Positions 8,935 to 18,574 of a stretch of DNA of 64,000 nt are shown here, piece by piece. Below the pieces are notes generated by a model. It was not told where the DNA came from, made no database searches, and worked only from the letters and a program-made list of their open reading frames with translations. The translations under genes and the position numbers were made by a program. Source of the DNA: Arthrobacter sp. ok362 (GTDB taxonomy: Bacteria > Actinomycetota > Actinomycetes > Actinomycetales > Micrococcaceae). Each line of letters begins with the position of its first letter. Position 1 is the first letter of the stretch. The stretch covers positions 62,001 through 126,000 of the forward strand of contig NZ_FNGC01000008.1 in assembly GCF_900102785.1 (NCBI RefSeq), in the 5' to 3' direction.

Positions 8935-9813
8935 TCAGATAGCCTGGGCTTCGGAACGGTTTGGCGGCCGCCACTTGAGGAGTGAGTGTTCCAGCAGGCT
9001 GATCAGGTATTCGGCCGCTAGCGTGATTACGGCAATGATCACCATGCACGCGAATACCGTGTTCGGATCGAAGGTGCCCTGGGCCTGGCTGATAATCAGG
9101 CCGATACCCTGCTGGGCACCGAGCACCTCCGCGACCAGGGCGCCGATAATCGCGAACCCGAAGGCCGTGTGGAGGCTTGCGATGATCCACGTCATCGCCG
9201 AGGGAATGGTCACGTGAATCGCGACTTGGACCGGGGATGCCCCGAGTACGCGGACGTTCGCGACGAGGTTCTGGTCTACCTCACGCACGCCCTGGAAGGC
9301 GTTGAAGAAGACGACGAAGAACACCAGCACCGCGGCGAGCAGGACCTTGGGGAACACGCCGAGGCCGAAGGCCACGATGAAGATCGAGCCGAGGACGATG
9401 CGGGGAATCGAGTTAACGATCCTGATGTACGGGCCTACGACAGCCGAGAGGTACTTGTTCGAGCCCAGCAGGATCCCGAGCACCACGCCTACGAACGTGC
9501 CGAGCAGGAAACCGAGGACAGCTTCCTCCATCGTGACCCCGAGGTTCTCCCAGATTGTCCCGAACGCTGTTCCCTCCGTGAAGAGCATCACCAGGCTGTT
9601 CCAGATCTCGCTAGGCTGGCCGAAGAAGAACTTGTCCACCCAGCCTTCCTCGGTAAACCACTGCCACCCGCCCACCACAGCCACTGCGAGGGCGGTGCGG
9701 CCCACCCAGATGGCAATCGTGCTGCGCCGGTGCGACGCTTTCCCGGACTGCACGGCCGCTGCCTGCTGCTGCTCCTGCGAGTTCACCTTTTCCCCTTGCA
9801 CAAGAGTGGTCAT
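8935..9813 (-). CDS. ABC transporter permease (SsuC/TauC type)
   Basis: 292-aa inner-membrane permease with about six TM helices and the binding-protein-dependent EAA loop (ANVRVLGASPVQVAIHVTIPSAM). The first TM (TALAVAVVGGWQWF) follows a basic cytosolic tail. ATG 9813 overlaps the ATPase stop as ATGA, so translation is coupled; longer in-frame starts would lie inside the ATPase gene. It forms the membrane channel of the importer with the ATPase and the lipoprotein. Confidence 0.92.
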   Translation of the reverse strand: MTTLVQGEKVNSQEQQQAAAVQSGKASHRRSTIAIWVGRTALAVAVVGGWQWFTEEGWVDKFFFGQPSEIWNSLVMLFTEGTAFGTIWENLGVTMEEAVLGFLLGTFVGVVLGILLGSNKYLSAVVGPYIRIVNSIPRIVLGSIFIVAFGLGVFPKVLLAAVLVFFVVFFNAFQGVREVDQNLVANVRVLGASPVQVAIHVTIPSAMTWIIASLHTAFGFAIIGALVAEVLGAQQGIGLIISQAQGTFDPNTVFACMVIIAVITLAAEYLISLLEHSLLKWRPPNRSEAQAI

Positions 9814-10658
9814 GCTGCTGCACCTGCCGATCGGGCGTAGGCACGGGTGACCTCGTCCTTGAGCGATTCCCAAATCTGGCCCTGAAGGTCAAGGAAGCGT
9901 TCCTCGTGGCGGATTTCCTGGACGTTGCCGCGCGGCCGGGGCAGATCGATGTCGAAGACGTCCTTGACCGTGCCGGGGCTGCTGGTCATGATGACGACGC
10001 GGTCGGAGAGCGCTACGGCCTCGTCCAGATCGTGCGTGATGAACAGGACCGAGGGCCGAAGCTCCTCCCAGAGCTTCAGCAGCTCGTTCTGCATGATGGC
10101 CTTGGTCTGCACGTCGAGGGCACCGAACGGCTCGTCCATGAGCAGGATCCTCGGGTTGTTGATGAGCGCTGCGGCCATGGCCACGCGCTTGCGCATGCCG
10201 CCCGAGAGCTGATGCGGGTAGCGGTCCTCGAAACCGGCCAGCCCCACACGGCGCAGCCAGTCCCTAGCGAGCGAAGTGGCCTCGCGCTTCGGGGTTCCCA
10301 GCAGGATCGGTCCCATCATCACGTTGCTGAGCACGCTCTTCCAGGGGAAGAGCGCATCCGCCTGGAACATGTAGCTGACGCCGTCCGTGACACCCTCGAC
10401 GGTGTTGCCGCCGACGAGCACGGAGCCCTCGCTGGGACGCTCCAGCCCGGAAACCTGGGCCAAGGTGGTCGACTTGCCGCAGCCCGTGGGGCCGACGATC
10501 GAGCAGAACTGCCCGGGTTCCACGGAAAGCGCAACGTCCCGGATCGCCGTAAACGTTTCACCCTTCGGCGTGAGGTAGCGCTTGGTCAGCCCGGTGATCT
10601 CAATGCCGGCATCGTCGCCAGCATCCCCTGGTGGGCGAATTCGATGGTTTACACCCAT
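9810..10658 (-). CDS. ABC transporter ATP-binding protein (SsuB/TauB type)
   Basis: 282-aa cytosolic ATPase that energises the importer. Walker A GPTGCGKST, Q-loop FQADALFPW, signature LSGGMRKRVAMA, Walker B ILLMDEPFGALD, and H-loop THD are all intact. The start at ATG 10658 is supported by GAGAGG nine nt upstream. It is the first gene of the operon; the 258-bp gap to the divergent kinase gene must hold both promoters. It contains the partial palindrome CATGAGTCATG at 10764-10774, a possible regulator site. Confidence 0.94.
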   Translation of the reverse strand: MGVNHRIRPPGDAGDDAGIEITGLTKRYLTPKGETFTAIRDVALSVEPGQFCSIVGPTGCGKSTTLAQVSGLERPSEGSVLVGGNTVEGVTDGVSYMFQADALFPWKSVLSNVMMGPILLGTPKREATSLARDWLRRVGLAGFEDRYPHQLSGGMRKRVAMAAALINNPRILLMDEPFGALDVQTKAIMQNELLKLWEELRPSVLFITHDLDEAVALSDRVVIMTSSPGTVKDVFDIDLPRPRGNVQEIRHEERFLDLQGQIWESLKDEVTRAYARSAGAAA

Positions 10659-10916
10659 GGCGTAAAGCCTCTCTGTTGAATCGACGCCAGCCGCCTCATT
10701 TGCGGCGACGCCATTGTCCGGTGGATCCTTTAGTCATGCCTCGCAACTCTTCGTGCCGTGTGACATGAGTCATGATCAGTGCACCCACCCTAGAAAGGAC
10801 TGCCGTGGTACAGCCACGCTTGCGTGCCTTGTGAGGGTTATTAGCCTTCATTCATCTTTTGAACCTTTTGCTCGAAATGCCGTCCGGACTGCTCTGAACG
10901 CCGTCCGGGGCCAGCA

Positions 10917-12530
10917 GTGAGCAGCGCGCGGGCATGGTGGGGTGCCCGGCCGCTCGCATCGCAGATTCTCGTGTGGACGCTGGTGCTGATCGTGGTCACC
11001 GTGGCCCTCGGCGGCCTGGTGACCAACCGCATCACCGGCCAGGTACTCGACGAGCAATTCCGCCTGCGTGCCCTCGGCGTCGCGGAATCGGTGGCACAGA
11101 TGCCGGAGGTGGCCACGGGTGTGGCCACCGGCGATGCTGGCCACGAGATTCAGGCGGCGGCTGAACAGGTGCGCACCCGCGCCCAGACGGACTACGTGGT
11201 GGTTTCCGACCGGTACGGGATTCGTTTCTCGCACCCCACGCCATCGCTCATCGGGAAGCGCCTCGAGGAGCCTGTCGCGGTCCTCGACGGCCAGACCCAC
11301 GTGGGCACCGACCCCGGCAGCCTCGGCGACTCGGCCAACGCCAAGGCACCGATCCTGGACGCATCGGGAAACGTCGTCGGACAGGTCTCGGTGGGCATCC
11401 TCGAGACGACCGTCAGCATGGAGCTCGAGCGGGACGCTGGCATCGTCGGCGGCTCCTCGGCGCTCATCCTCCTGATCGGCGGTGCGGGTTCGTTCCTGCT
11501 GGCACGGGCCATCAAGCGCGCGACGTTCGGTCTCGAGCCTGCGGAGATTGCCTCGCTCCTCCAGGAGCGGGAGGCCCTCCTGCACGGCATCCGCGAGGGC
11601 ATGGTGGGAATTGACGACGCCGGCCGGGTCACCGTGATTAACGTCGAGGCCCGGCGCCTTCTGCGCCTCGAAAACACTTTGCTCGACCGCCCGCTGGAGG
11701 AGCTTATCCCGGAGGGACGGCTCCGCGACGTCCTCACGGGTGAGGCGCCCGGCGCTGACCAGACGATCATCACTGACGACTCCCTTCTCGTGGCCAACCG
11801 CATGCCGGTAAGCGTTGGCGGCCGGAGCGTGGGCGCTGTCGTGACCCTTCGCGACCGCACCGAAGTGGAAGCGCTAATGCGGGACCTGCGTGCACTGGAA
11901 GGGCTCATGACTGCCCTGCGCGCGCAGGAGCACGAGTATGCCAACCGCATGCACACGGTGGGCGCCCTCCTCCATCTGGGCGATATCGGGCAGGCACGCA
12001 CCTTCATCGCGGGCATCGCGGACACGACGCGCTCCCTCGGCGAGGGACTGCGCGCACGGATCGAGCCGCCCGAGCTCGCGGCGCTCATCTACGCCAAGAT
12101 CACGGTAGCGGCGGAGCAGGATGTGCGCGTGGCTGTGTCCGACGAATCATTCCTCCGCGAACCGGGACTCGGAACGCAGGACCTCCTGACAATCGTGGGG
12201 AACCTGCTGGACAACGCAATCGACGCCGTCTCCAGCCTCCCGGGACCCCACGAAGTGACTCTTACCCTGGATGATTCTTCCGGCGTTTTTGTGTCGGTGA
12301 TCGACACAGGACCGGGCGTGCCCGCGGAGGCGGTAGACGACGTCGTACGCGACGGCTATACGACGAAAACAGAACGGGCGGGCCAGGCCGGGGGCCCGGC
12401 CCTGCGGCGCGGCATTGGCCTGGCGCTCGTGGCGAGGATCGTGCGCCGCGCGGGTGGCACGATGGATGTGTTCGCCGGACCGGGCGGACGCTTCGAAGTG
12501 TGGATTCCGAAAGTTGGGGCAGAAGGATGA
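10917..12530 (+). CDS. sensor histidine kinase, CitA/DcuS family
   Basis: 537-aa membrane kinase. Order: TM1 (about residues 15-37); extracytoplasmic PDC/Cache sensor with the DcuS/CitA-type motif YVVVSDRYGIRFSHP; TM2 (about 180-200); PAS domain; SpoOB-type dimerisation helix with phosphoacceptor His in QEHEYANRMHTVG; HATPase with N-box NLLDNAIDAV and G-box DTGPGVP. The family senses small carboxylates such as citrate or C4-dicarboxylates. Start taken as GTG 10917; the RBS is weak. It overlaps the response regulator by ATGA. It is divergent from the NMT1-type ABC importer, which it probably controls; that pairing is less usual than with a dicarboxylate carrier. Confidence 0.9.
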   Translation: MSSARAWWGARPLASQILVWTLVLIVVTVALGGLVTNRITGQVLDEQFRLRALGVAESVAQMPEVATGVATGDAGHEIQAAAEQVRTRAQTDYVVVSDRYGIRFSHPTPSLIGKRLEEPVAVLDGQTHVGTDPGSLGDSANAKAPILDASGNVVGQVSVGILETTVSMELERDAGIVGGSSALILLIGGAGSFLLARAIKRATFGLEPAEIASLLQEREALLHGIREGMVGIDDAGRVTVINVEARRLLRLENTLLDRPLEELIPEGRLRDVLTGEAPGADQTIITDDSLLVANRMPVSVGGRSVGAVVTLRDRTEVEALMRDLRALEGLMTALRAQEHEYANRMHTVGALLHLGDIGQARTFIAGIADTTRSLGEGLRARIEPPELAALIYAKITVAAEQDVRVAVSDESFLREPGLGTQDLLTIVGNLLDNAIDAVSSLPGPHEVTLTLDDSSGVFVSVIDTGPGVPAEAVDDVVRDGYTTKTERAGQAGGPALRRGIGLALVARIVRRAGGTMDVFAGPGGRFEVWIPKVGAEG

Positions 12531-13213
12531 TCCGGGTGCTGGTTGTCGACGACGACTTCCGCGTGGCGCGGCTGCATGCCGCGCAGGTGGCGCATGTTCC
12601 GGGGTACGAGTGCGTCGGTGAGGCGCACACCGTCGCCGAGGCGCGCGCCGCGATCGCGAGGGAGCGCCCCGACCTCCTGCTCTTGGACATCTACCTGCCG
12701 GACGAGGACGGCATCTCGCTCCTGCAGTCGCTGCGCGAGGCGGGCGAGGACGTAGACGTCATCATCATCACCGCGGCGCGGGATGTAGGGACGGTGCGTG
12801 CGGCGATGCGCGGCGGAGCGGTGTACTACCTGGTGAAGCCGTTCGGGTTCGAGCAGCTCGCCGAGCAGTTGCAGGCCTATCAGAAGTGGCGCGCGGACGC
12901 GGTCTCACGGCGGATCACGGGGCAGACGGACGTTGACGCGCTGTTTGCCTCACGGCGGCCTTCTGTGGCGCCCACTGCGGGTTCGAGCTCCGCACGGCGC
13001 CTCCCGCCGACCATGCAAAAGGTGCTCGATGCCGTGGCCGCGGCCGGCCGGCCCGTGGGCGCGCAGGACGTCTCGGACCTCATCGGGATATCCCGACCTA
13101 CGGCGCAGCGCTACCTGAGCGAGCTCGAACGCAAGGACCGCGTGACCCTGCACCTCGAGTACGGAACCACCGGCCGCCCGGTCAACACGTACATCCCCGC
13201 ACCCTCCCGCTAG
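12527..13213 (+). CDS. response regulator, CitB/DcuR family
   Basis: 228-aa regulator. The receiver domain (residues 1-120) has the acidic pocket VVDDD, phosphoacceptor Asp in LLLLDIYLPDEDG and Lys in YYLVKPF. The C-terminal winged helix (QDVSDLIGISRPTAQRYLSELERKDRVTLHLEYG) matches the CitB/DcuR/DctR output type. The start ATG overlaps the kinase stop. The phosphorylated form probably activates the divergent ABC operon. Confidence 0.92.
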   Translation: MIRVLVVDDDFRVARLHAAQVAHVPGYECVGEAHTVAEARAAIARERPDLLLLDIYLPDEDGISLLQSLREAGEDVDVIIITAARDVGTVRAAMRGGAVYYLVKPFGFEQLAEQLQAYQKWRADAVSRRITGQTDVDALFASRRPSVAPTAGSSSARRLPPTMQKVLDAVAAAGRPVGAQDVSDLIGISRPTAQRYLSELERKDRVTLHLEYGTTGRPVNTYIPAPSR

Positions 13214-13341
13214 CGTGTCTCCTAAATCGGCGCCGGCAAAGACGCTCACGAACGAATTCGTCCAGGCAGCCCAGTAAGCCGTCAAGACCTCACAGCCGTG
13301 CTGTTGTCGGGGTTCTGCCCGACACGCCCGAAAAGCGGCCG

Positions 13342-13415
13342 ATTTGCATCGGTTTTCTACGACATGTAGAACTTAGTTGTAAATACTCGTATTCAAAATG
13401 ACAGTATTTGCATCG
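13342..13415 (+). promoter_or_regulatory. candidate NsrR half-sites upstream of hmp
   Basis: The AT-rich leader of hmp contains the decamer ATTTGCATCG twice, at 13342-13351 and 13406-13415. It agrees at 7 of 10 positions with the NsrR half-site AAATGCATCT known from enterobacteria. Between them lies the palindrome AATAC-TC-GTATT (13382-13393). Regulation by the NsrR-type protein of this window is an inference. Confidence 0.45.
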
Positions 13416-13458
13416 CGGTCCGGTTGAAGATCCCCGGGCCTCTATCTCAGGAGTCAAC

Positions 13459-14619
13459 ATGCTCTCGGACAAGTCCTTCCCCGTCATCGAGGCCACCCTG
13501 CCGCTGGTCGGTTCCCGGATCGGGGAAATCACCCCCAAGTTCTACTCCCGTCTCTTCGCTGCCCACCCTGAACTGCTGGATGGCCTGTTCAGCCGCTCGA
13601 ACCAGCGCAACGGCAATCAGCAGCAGGCCCTGGCCGGAAGCATCGCCGCTTTTGCCAGCCACCTCGTGACCAACCCGGGCACCCTGCCGGAGACCGTGCT
13701 GTCCCGCATCGCGCACCGCCACGCTTCCCTCGGCATCACCGAACCGCAGTACCAGGTGGTCTATGAGCACCTCTTTGCCGCCATCGCCGATGACCTTGCG
13801 TTGGTCATCACCCCGGAAATCGCCGAAGCCTGGACCGAGGTCTACTGGCTCATGGCGGACGCGCTGATCAAGCTCGAAAAGGGTCTCTACGCCGCCCAGG
13901 CCAACGGCAAGATGTGGACCCCCTGGAAGGTTGCCGCCAAGGCCCCCGCCGGCGTCGGCTCCATGACCTTCACCCTCGAACCGGCCGACGACACCCCCGT
14001 CACCGCCGCCCTCCCCGGCCAGTACGTCAGCGTTAAGGTCACGCTGCCGGACGGACTCCGCCAGGTCCGCCAGTACTCCCTCTCCGGCGACGCCGGCACC
14101 AGCCGCAGCTTCACCACCAAGCTCGATGACGGCGGCGAGGTCTCCCCCGTGCTGCACAACAACATCCAGGTGGGCGATGTCATCGAAATCTCCAACCCTT
14201 ACGGCGAAATCACGCTCAAGGAGGGCGACGGCCCCGTGGTCCTGGCTTCGGCCGGCATCGGCTGCACGCCCACGGCGTCCATCCTGCGCTCTCTGGCCGA
14301 GTCCGGCTCGGACCGCCAGGTTCTGGTCCTGCACGCGGAAAGCAACCTGGACAGCTGGGCGCTGCGCTCCCAGATGACCGACGACGTCGAACGCCTCGAC
14401 GGCGCCGACCTCCAACTCTGGCTCGAGCAGCCGGAAGCCGGGTCCAAGACCGGTTTCATGTCCCTGCGCGAGGTGGACCTTCCCGCCAACGCGTCGCTGT
14501 ACCTGTGCGGTCCGCTGCCGTTCATGAAGAACATCCGCAACGAGGCCATCAACGCCGGCATCCCGGCCACGAAAATCCACTACGAGGTCTTCGGCCCGGA
14601 CATCTGGCTCGCCAGCTAA
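13459..14619 (+). CDS. hmp: flavohemoprotein, nitric oxide dioxygenase
   Basis: 386-aa flavohemoglobin that oxidises NO to nitrate using NAD(P)H and O2, in the cytosol. The globin domain (about 1-140) has the proximal heme His in SRIAHRHASLGI. The FAD domain contains RQYSLSG. The NAD domain contains ASAGIGCTPTASILRSL and ends with LCGPLPFM and EVFGPD. Start at ATG 13459 with AGGAG five nt upstream; the longer in-frame ORF from 13408 has no RBS. The AT-rich leader carries candidate NsrR sites. Two tandem hairpins follow the stop. Confidence 0.95.
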   Translation: MLSDKSFPVIEATLPLVGSRIGEITPKFYSRLFAAHPELLDGLFSRSNQRNGNQQQALAGSIAAFASHLVTNPGTLPETVLSRIAHRHASLGITEPQYQVVYEHLFAAIADDLALVITPEIAEAWTEVYWLMADALIKLEKGLYAAQANGKMWTPWKVAAKAPAGVGSMTFTLEPADDTPVTAALPGQYVSVKVTLPDGLRQVRQYSLSGDAGTSRSFTTKLDDGGEVSPVLHNNIQVGDVIEISNPYGEITLKEGDGPVVLASAGIGCTPTASILRSLAESGSDRQVLVLHAESNLDSWALRSQMTDDVERLDGADLQLWLEQPEAGSKTGFMSLREVDLPANASLYLCGPLPFMKNIRNEAINAGIPATKIHYEVFGPDIWLAS

Positions 14620-14625
14620 AATGGT

Positions 14626-14687
14626 CATCGATTGCTCCGCAACCGCCCTTTTGAGGGGTCAAAAGGGCCGCTGCGGAGCAATCGATG
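14626..14687. terminator. long two-stage hairpin after hmp
   Basis: Outer arms CATCGATTGCTCCGCA (14626-14641) and TGCGGAGCAATCGATG (14672-14687) pair perfectly. Inner arms CCCTTTT/AAAAGGG (14646-14652 and 14661-14667) pair around an 8-nt loop. It lies six bases after the hmp stop. Confidence 0.8.
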
Positions 14688-14692
14688 AAAGT

Positions 14693-14742
14693 ACGACGGC
14701 GGCCCCGCACCTTTCGCGGCAAAGGTGCGGGGCGGCCGTCGT
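14693..14742. terminator. second hairpin between convergent hmp and oxidase
   Basis: 22-bp arms (14693-14714 and 14721-14742) with one mismatch and a 6-nt loop. The stem core GGCGGCCCCGCACCTTT is the same as in the hairpin at 16269-16307. It probably terminates the minus-strand oxidase. Confidence 0.8.
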
Positions 14743-14778
14743 TGTCACGCGTTGTGCACTGCGCCGCCCGCCCCGGAG

Positions 14779-16164
14779 TCATCCCGTGGCAGGCAGCCCG
14801 GTGATCGCGTGGCCGAAGCGCAGGAGGTTGCCCGGGTCGTAAGTGGTCTTCGCGGACCGCATCCGCTCGTAGACCGCGGGAGACCAGGCCCTGGCCCGGT
14901 CGGCCTCGTCGCCCGGTTCGCCATGGAAATTGACCAGCGTATATCCGGTTGAGTGGGGAGCCATCGCGGCAAGGATCTCGCGGATGGAGGCGATGGACGC
15001 GGCGGCCATGGGCGGAATGTTGAAGCCGACAAGGAACAGCAGGAACGCGGCATCCCGCCCGGAAACGGCGTCCGCCAGCGCACCGCCCTGGGCCAGCGCC
15101 CCGCCGAGCGGGCGGATTTCGACCAGGAGCAGCGGACAGTCCGAGCCCTCGCCGGCTAGCTCGAGCAGCTGTGCCACGGTCTCTTCGCCGAGATCCTTCA
15201 GGAGCGCCCCGCCATCCGTAAAGGGCAACGGATCCGCCGGATCCATGTGGATCTGGTCTACGTCCAAGTAGTCCATCGGGCCGGCCGTGTCCATCAAAGG
15301 TGTGGAGACCGTGCGCATCGGGGCAAGCAGCGCGTCGCCGTCCTCGCGGTTCCCCATGTAAGCAAAGCGCAGGTGCACCACGAATTTGGCCCGTAGCGGT
15401 GGGGGAACGAAATCCATGTCCGGAAGGCGCAGCAGGGAGATCGACGGGGAGGCATCGTCAGGAAGCGTGGGCAGCCACTTCCGGAACGCCGCAAAGATGA
15501 GGTCCGCATCCGCCCCGGGATAGATGATTCCGCCGCCGTAGAAATCCCCGAGCGGGAAAAGACTGAACTCGAGTGCGGTGACGATCCCGAAATTGCCCTT
15601 GCCTCCGCACATCAGCGCGAACAGCTCGGCCTCGGCATCGGCGTCGATCCGGCGCAGCGCACCGTCGGCGGTGACGATGTCCATGCTGCGGACGTGATCA
15701 GCCGCGAAGCCATGGGCGCGGCCGAGCACGGGCAGCCCGCCGCCCACCGTGTACCCGACGACGCCCACATCGGTACTTGAGCCATGCAATCCGACTAGCC
15801 CGTGCGGCACGCTCGCCTCCAGCACGGTGCGCCACTTCACTCCGGCGCCGACGCGTGCGGTGCGTTCAACCGGATCGATCTGCAGGTCCTGCAGGCGCCG
15901 GGTGTTGATGAGCAGGCCGCCATCGATCGCGGAATTGGCGCCGTGCCCCGTGGACTGGACGGACACGGGAAGCCGGTGTTCCGCCGCCCATTTCACCGCG
16001 GTTGCGACGTCCTGGGCATCAGCGGCGCCAAGAACGACGTCGGGCCGGTGCACAGTTGCGACGTTGAAGGCGAATGTCTCCTCCGCGAATTCGGGGCTGT
16101 CCGGCAACACGACCGGACCGCTGACCGCCTTGGACAAGGCATGGATGTCGTCGTTGACAAGCAT
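14779..16164 (-). CDS. FAD-linked oxidase, berberine-bridge (BBE)-like
   Basis: 461-aa flavoprotein of the PCMH/BBE family that oxidises alcohols, sugars or secondary metabolites with O2. The N-terminal FAD domain has VSVQSTGHGA, where His is the likely covalent 8-alpha-FAD link, and GYTVGGGLPVLGRAHG. The second covalent Cys of bicovalent members is absent (GSSTDVGVVGY), so attachment is probably single. The BBE motif near the C-terminus is YDPGNLLRFGHAI. Start at ATG 16164 with AGGAG six nt upstream. No predicted signal peptide. It is a single gene flanked by two near-identical hairpins. Substrate unknown. Confidence 0.88.
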   Translation of the reverse strand: MLVNDDIHALSKAVSGPVVLPDSPEFAEETFAFNVATVHRPDVVLGAADAQDVATAVKWAAEHRLPVSVQSTGHGANSAIDGGLLINTRRLQDLQIDPVERTARVGAGVKWRTVLEASVPHGLVGLHGSSTDVGVVGYTVGGGLPVLGRAHGFAADHVRSMDIVTADGALRRIDADAEAELFALMCGGKGNFGIVTALEFSLFPLGDFYGGGIIYPGADADLIFAAFRKWLPTLPDDASPSISLLRLPDMDFVPPPLRAKFVVHLRFAYMGNREDGDALLAPMRTVSTPLMDTAGPMDYLDVDQIHMDPADPLPFTDGGALLKDLGEETVAQLLELAGEGSDCPLLLVEIRPLGGALAQGGALADAVSGRDAAFLLFLVGFNIPPMAAASIASIREILAAMAPHSTGYTLVNFHGEPGDEADRARAWSPAVYERMRSAKTTYDPGNLLRFGHAITGLPATG

Positions 16165-16268
16165 GTTGCACTCCTGAATTCTCGCTGGCTGGAATGCGGA
16201 CAAGCCTAGGGACAGGCCCGGAGGCGGCCTAGGGACCTAAGTCCCGGCGGCAAACGGCGCAACGGGAA

Positions 16269-16307
16269 ACGGCGGCCCCGCACCTTTGAAAGGTGCGGGG
16301 CCGCCGT
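16269..16307 (-). terminator. pckG terminator hairpin
   Basis: Perfect 19-bp arms ACGGCGGCCCCGCACCTTT / AAAGGTGCGGGGCCGCCGT (16269-16287 and 16289-16307), 22 nt downstream of the pckG stop on the minus strand. The stem core is shared with 14693-14742. Confidence 0.85.
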
Positions 16308-16328
16308 CGTTGTCGCTGGGTGCGGCTG

Positions 16329-18182
16329 CTACTGCTGGCCGGCTTCCTTCTGCTGAACGGCCATGCGGGCCTTCAGGCCGTCCAGCTCGGCCTGCAGCGC
16401 CTCGGGCAGCGAGCTGCCGAAGTTGGCGAACCATTCCTCGATGGAGGCCAGCTCGGTGGCCCACTCGGCCGGGTCAACCCGGACGGCGTCCTCAACCTGG
16501 GCGGGGGTCATGTCCAGGCCGGTGAGGTCGATCGCGTCGGCGGCGGGGACGAACCCGATGGGGGTCTCCACGGCCTCGGCCTTGCCCTCGAGGCGTTCGA
16601 TGGCCCACTTCAGGACACGGGCGTTGTCACCGAACCCGGGCCACGCGAAGCCGCCCTCGGAATTGCGGCGGAACCAGTTGACCAGGAAGATCTTGGGCAG
16701 GCGCTCCGGGTTGGCTTTGGCGGACAGGTTGACCCAGTGGTTCAGGTAATCGCCTGCGTCGTAGCCAATGAAGGGCAGCATCGCCATCGGATCCCGGCGG
16801 ACAACGCCGACAGCACCGGCGGCCGCGGCAGTGGTCTCGGAGGAGAGCGTGGAGCCCATGAAGATGCCGTTGGACCAGCTGCGCGCCTCGGTGACCAGCG
16901 GGATGGTGGTCTTGCGGCGGCCACCGAACAGGATCGCGGAAAGCTCCACGCCGTCTGGGTTGTAGTACTCCTCGGCGAGCATGTCGATCTGGTCGATCGG
17001 CGTGCAGAAGCGGGAGTTCGGGTGGGCAGCGGGCTTGTCCGAATCGGGGGTCCAGGAGTTACCCTGCCAGTCGGTCAGGTGCGCGGGCACTTCCTCGGTC
17101 ATGCCCTCCCACCACACGCCGCCGTCGTCCGTGAGGGCAACGTTGGTGAAGATGCTGTGGCCCTTGGCGATGGCGCGCATCGCGTTGGGGTTGGTGCCCC
17201 AGCCGGTGCCCGGAGCCACGCCGAACAGGCCGGCCTCCGGGTTGACGGCGCGGAGCTCGCCTTCCTTGCCGAACCGCATCCAGGTGATGTCGTCACCGAG
17301 GGTCTCGACCTTCCATCCCTCGATGGTCGGATCCAGCAGGGCGAGGTTGGTCTTGCCGCAGGCCGACGGGAAGGCCGCGGAAATGTAGTACTTCTTCTTC
17401 TCCGGCGAGGTCAGCTTGAGGATGAGCATGTGCTCGGCAAGCCAGCCTTCGTCGTGTGCCATCACCGAGGCGATGCGCAGGGCGTAGCACTTCTTGCCGA
17501 GCAGGGCGTTGCCGCCGTAGCCGGAGCCGAAGGACCAGATGGAGCGCTCCTCCGGGAAGTGCACAATCCATTTGTCCGGGTTGCACGGCCACGGGACATC
17601 GGCCTGGCCGGGGGCCAGCGGGGCGCCCAGGGAGTGCAGTGCGGGGACGAAGAACGCGTTGGTAGCGGTGATCTTGTCCAGGACCTTGGTGCCGATCGTG
17701 GCCATGATGCGCATGGAGGCGACAACGTAGGCACTGTCGGTGATTTCGACGCCGAACTTCGGGTCCTCGGCGTCCAGGTGGCCCATCACGAAGGGGATCA
17801 CGTACATGGTGCGGCCGCGCATGGAGCCGGCGAACAGGCCGCGCAGCTTGTCCTTCATCTGCGCCGGGGCCATCCAGTTGTTGGTGAAACCGGCATCGTG
17901 CTCTTTTTCGGAGCAGATGAAGGTCTGCTCTTCGACGCGGGCCACGTCGGCGGGGTCGGAGAACGCCGCGAAGGACTTGGGGAAGAGGTCCTCGTTCAGC
18001 CGGGTCAGGGTGCCTGCGGCGACGAGCTCGTCAGTGAGCCGCGTGTTTTCCGCTTCCGACCCGTCAACCCAGTAGATCCTGTCCGGCTGAGTCAGTTCAG
18101 CCACCTCTTCTACCCATGCCAGCAGACCGGCATGTGTGGTGGGTGCCTCTTCAAGCAACGGCAGTCGCGCCAGATCTCCCAT
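16329..18182 (-). CDS. pckG: phosphoenolpyruvate carboxykinase (GTP)
   Basis: 617-aa cytosolic enzyme for oxaloacetate + GTP to PEP + GDP + CO2, the entry step of gluconeogenesis. The GTP-type P-loop [12 protein letters not shown] carries the hyper-reactive Cys. Mn-binding and PEP-site motifs include [10 protein letters not shown] and [12 protein letters not shown], and the guanine-site region [15 protein letters not shown] is present. Length fits the family (about 600-620 aa). ATG 18182 has GAAGGG upstream. It is a monocistronic minus-strand gene ended by the hairpin at 16269-16307. The GTP form is typical of Actinobacteria. Confidence 0.97.
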   Translation of the reverse strand: MGDLARLPLLEEAPTTHAGLLAWVEEVAELTQPDRIYWVDGSEAENTRLTDELVAAGTLTRLNEDLFPKSFAAFSDPADVARVEEQTFICSEKEHDAGFTNNWMAPAQMKDKLRGLFAGSMRGRTMYVIPFVMGHLDAEDPKFGVEITDSAYVVASMRIMATIGTKVLDKITATNAFFVPALHSLGAPLAPGQADVPWPCNPDKWIVHFPEERSIWSFGSGYGGNALLGKKCYALRIASVMAHDEGWLAEHMLILKLTSPEKKKYYISAAFPSACGKTNLALLDPTIEGWKVETLGDDITWMRFGKEGELRAVNPEAGLFGVAPGTGWGTNPNAMRAIAKGHSIFTNVALTDDGGVWWEGMTEEVPAHLTDWQGNSWTPDSDKPAAHPNSRFCTPIDQIDMLAEEYYNPDGVELSAILFGGRRKTTIPLVTEARSWSNGIFMGSTLSSETTAAAAGAVGVVRRDPMAMLPFIGYDAGDYLNHWVNLSAKANPERLPKIFLVNWFRRNSEGGFAWPGFGDNARVLKWAIERLEGKAEAVETPIGFVPAADAIDLTGLDMTPAQVEDAVRVDPAEWATELASIEEWFANFGSSLPEALQAELDGLKARMAVQQKEAGQQ

Positions 18183-18458
18183 TACGGTTCCCTTCCTCGG
18201 GTTCAGTGGTGTGTCCTAAATGCTAGGGCTCGGCACGGGGCCCATTTCGGGCCCGGACATGGGATGACCAGGGCGGTACAAATCAAAAACCGCGGAAATC
18301 CAAGGAAGTAGCAAGCCAACAGGCGCCCCTTTTGTGACTAAGGTCACGTAGACCGGTCTAGTCGGCCAAATTACACTCACTTCGATTTGTAACTGGGCGC
18401 GGCCTCGCGTAAAGTAATTCGAGGTTCGGGGGCGAGAAGTTCTCCAAGAGCCAAGAAT

Positions 18459-18532
<74 letters not shown>

Positions 18533-18540
18533 CAGAAGAA

Positions 18541-18574
18541 GAAGATCCGCCCCGGTCCGCCGGGGCGGATCTTC
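18541..18574 (+). terminator. tRNA-Arg terminator
   Basis: Perfect 15-bp arms GAAGATCCGCCCCGG / CCGGGGCGGATCTTC with a 4-nt loop, followed by TGTTTA. It starts eight bases after the tRNA. Confidence 0.88.

Noticed and set aside
10659..10916. Spacer between the ABC operon and kinase considered as a riboswitch
   Set aside because: No conserved riboswitch box seen; only a short palindrome.
16293..18311. 672-codon plus-strand ORF opposite pckG
   Set aside because: Shadow of PEP carboxykinase; no homology, whereas the minus strand has all enzyme motifs.
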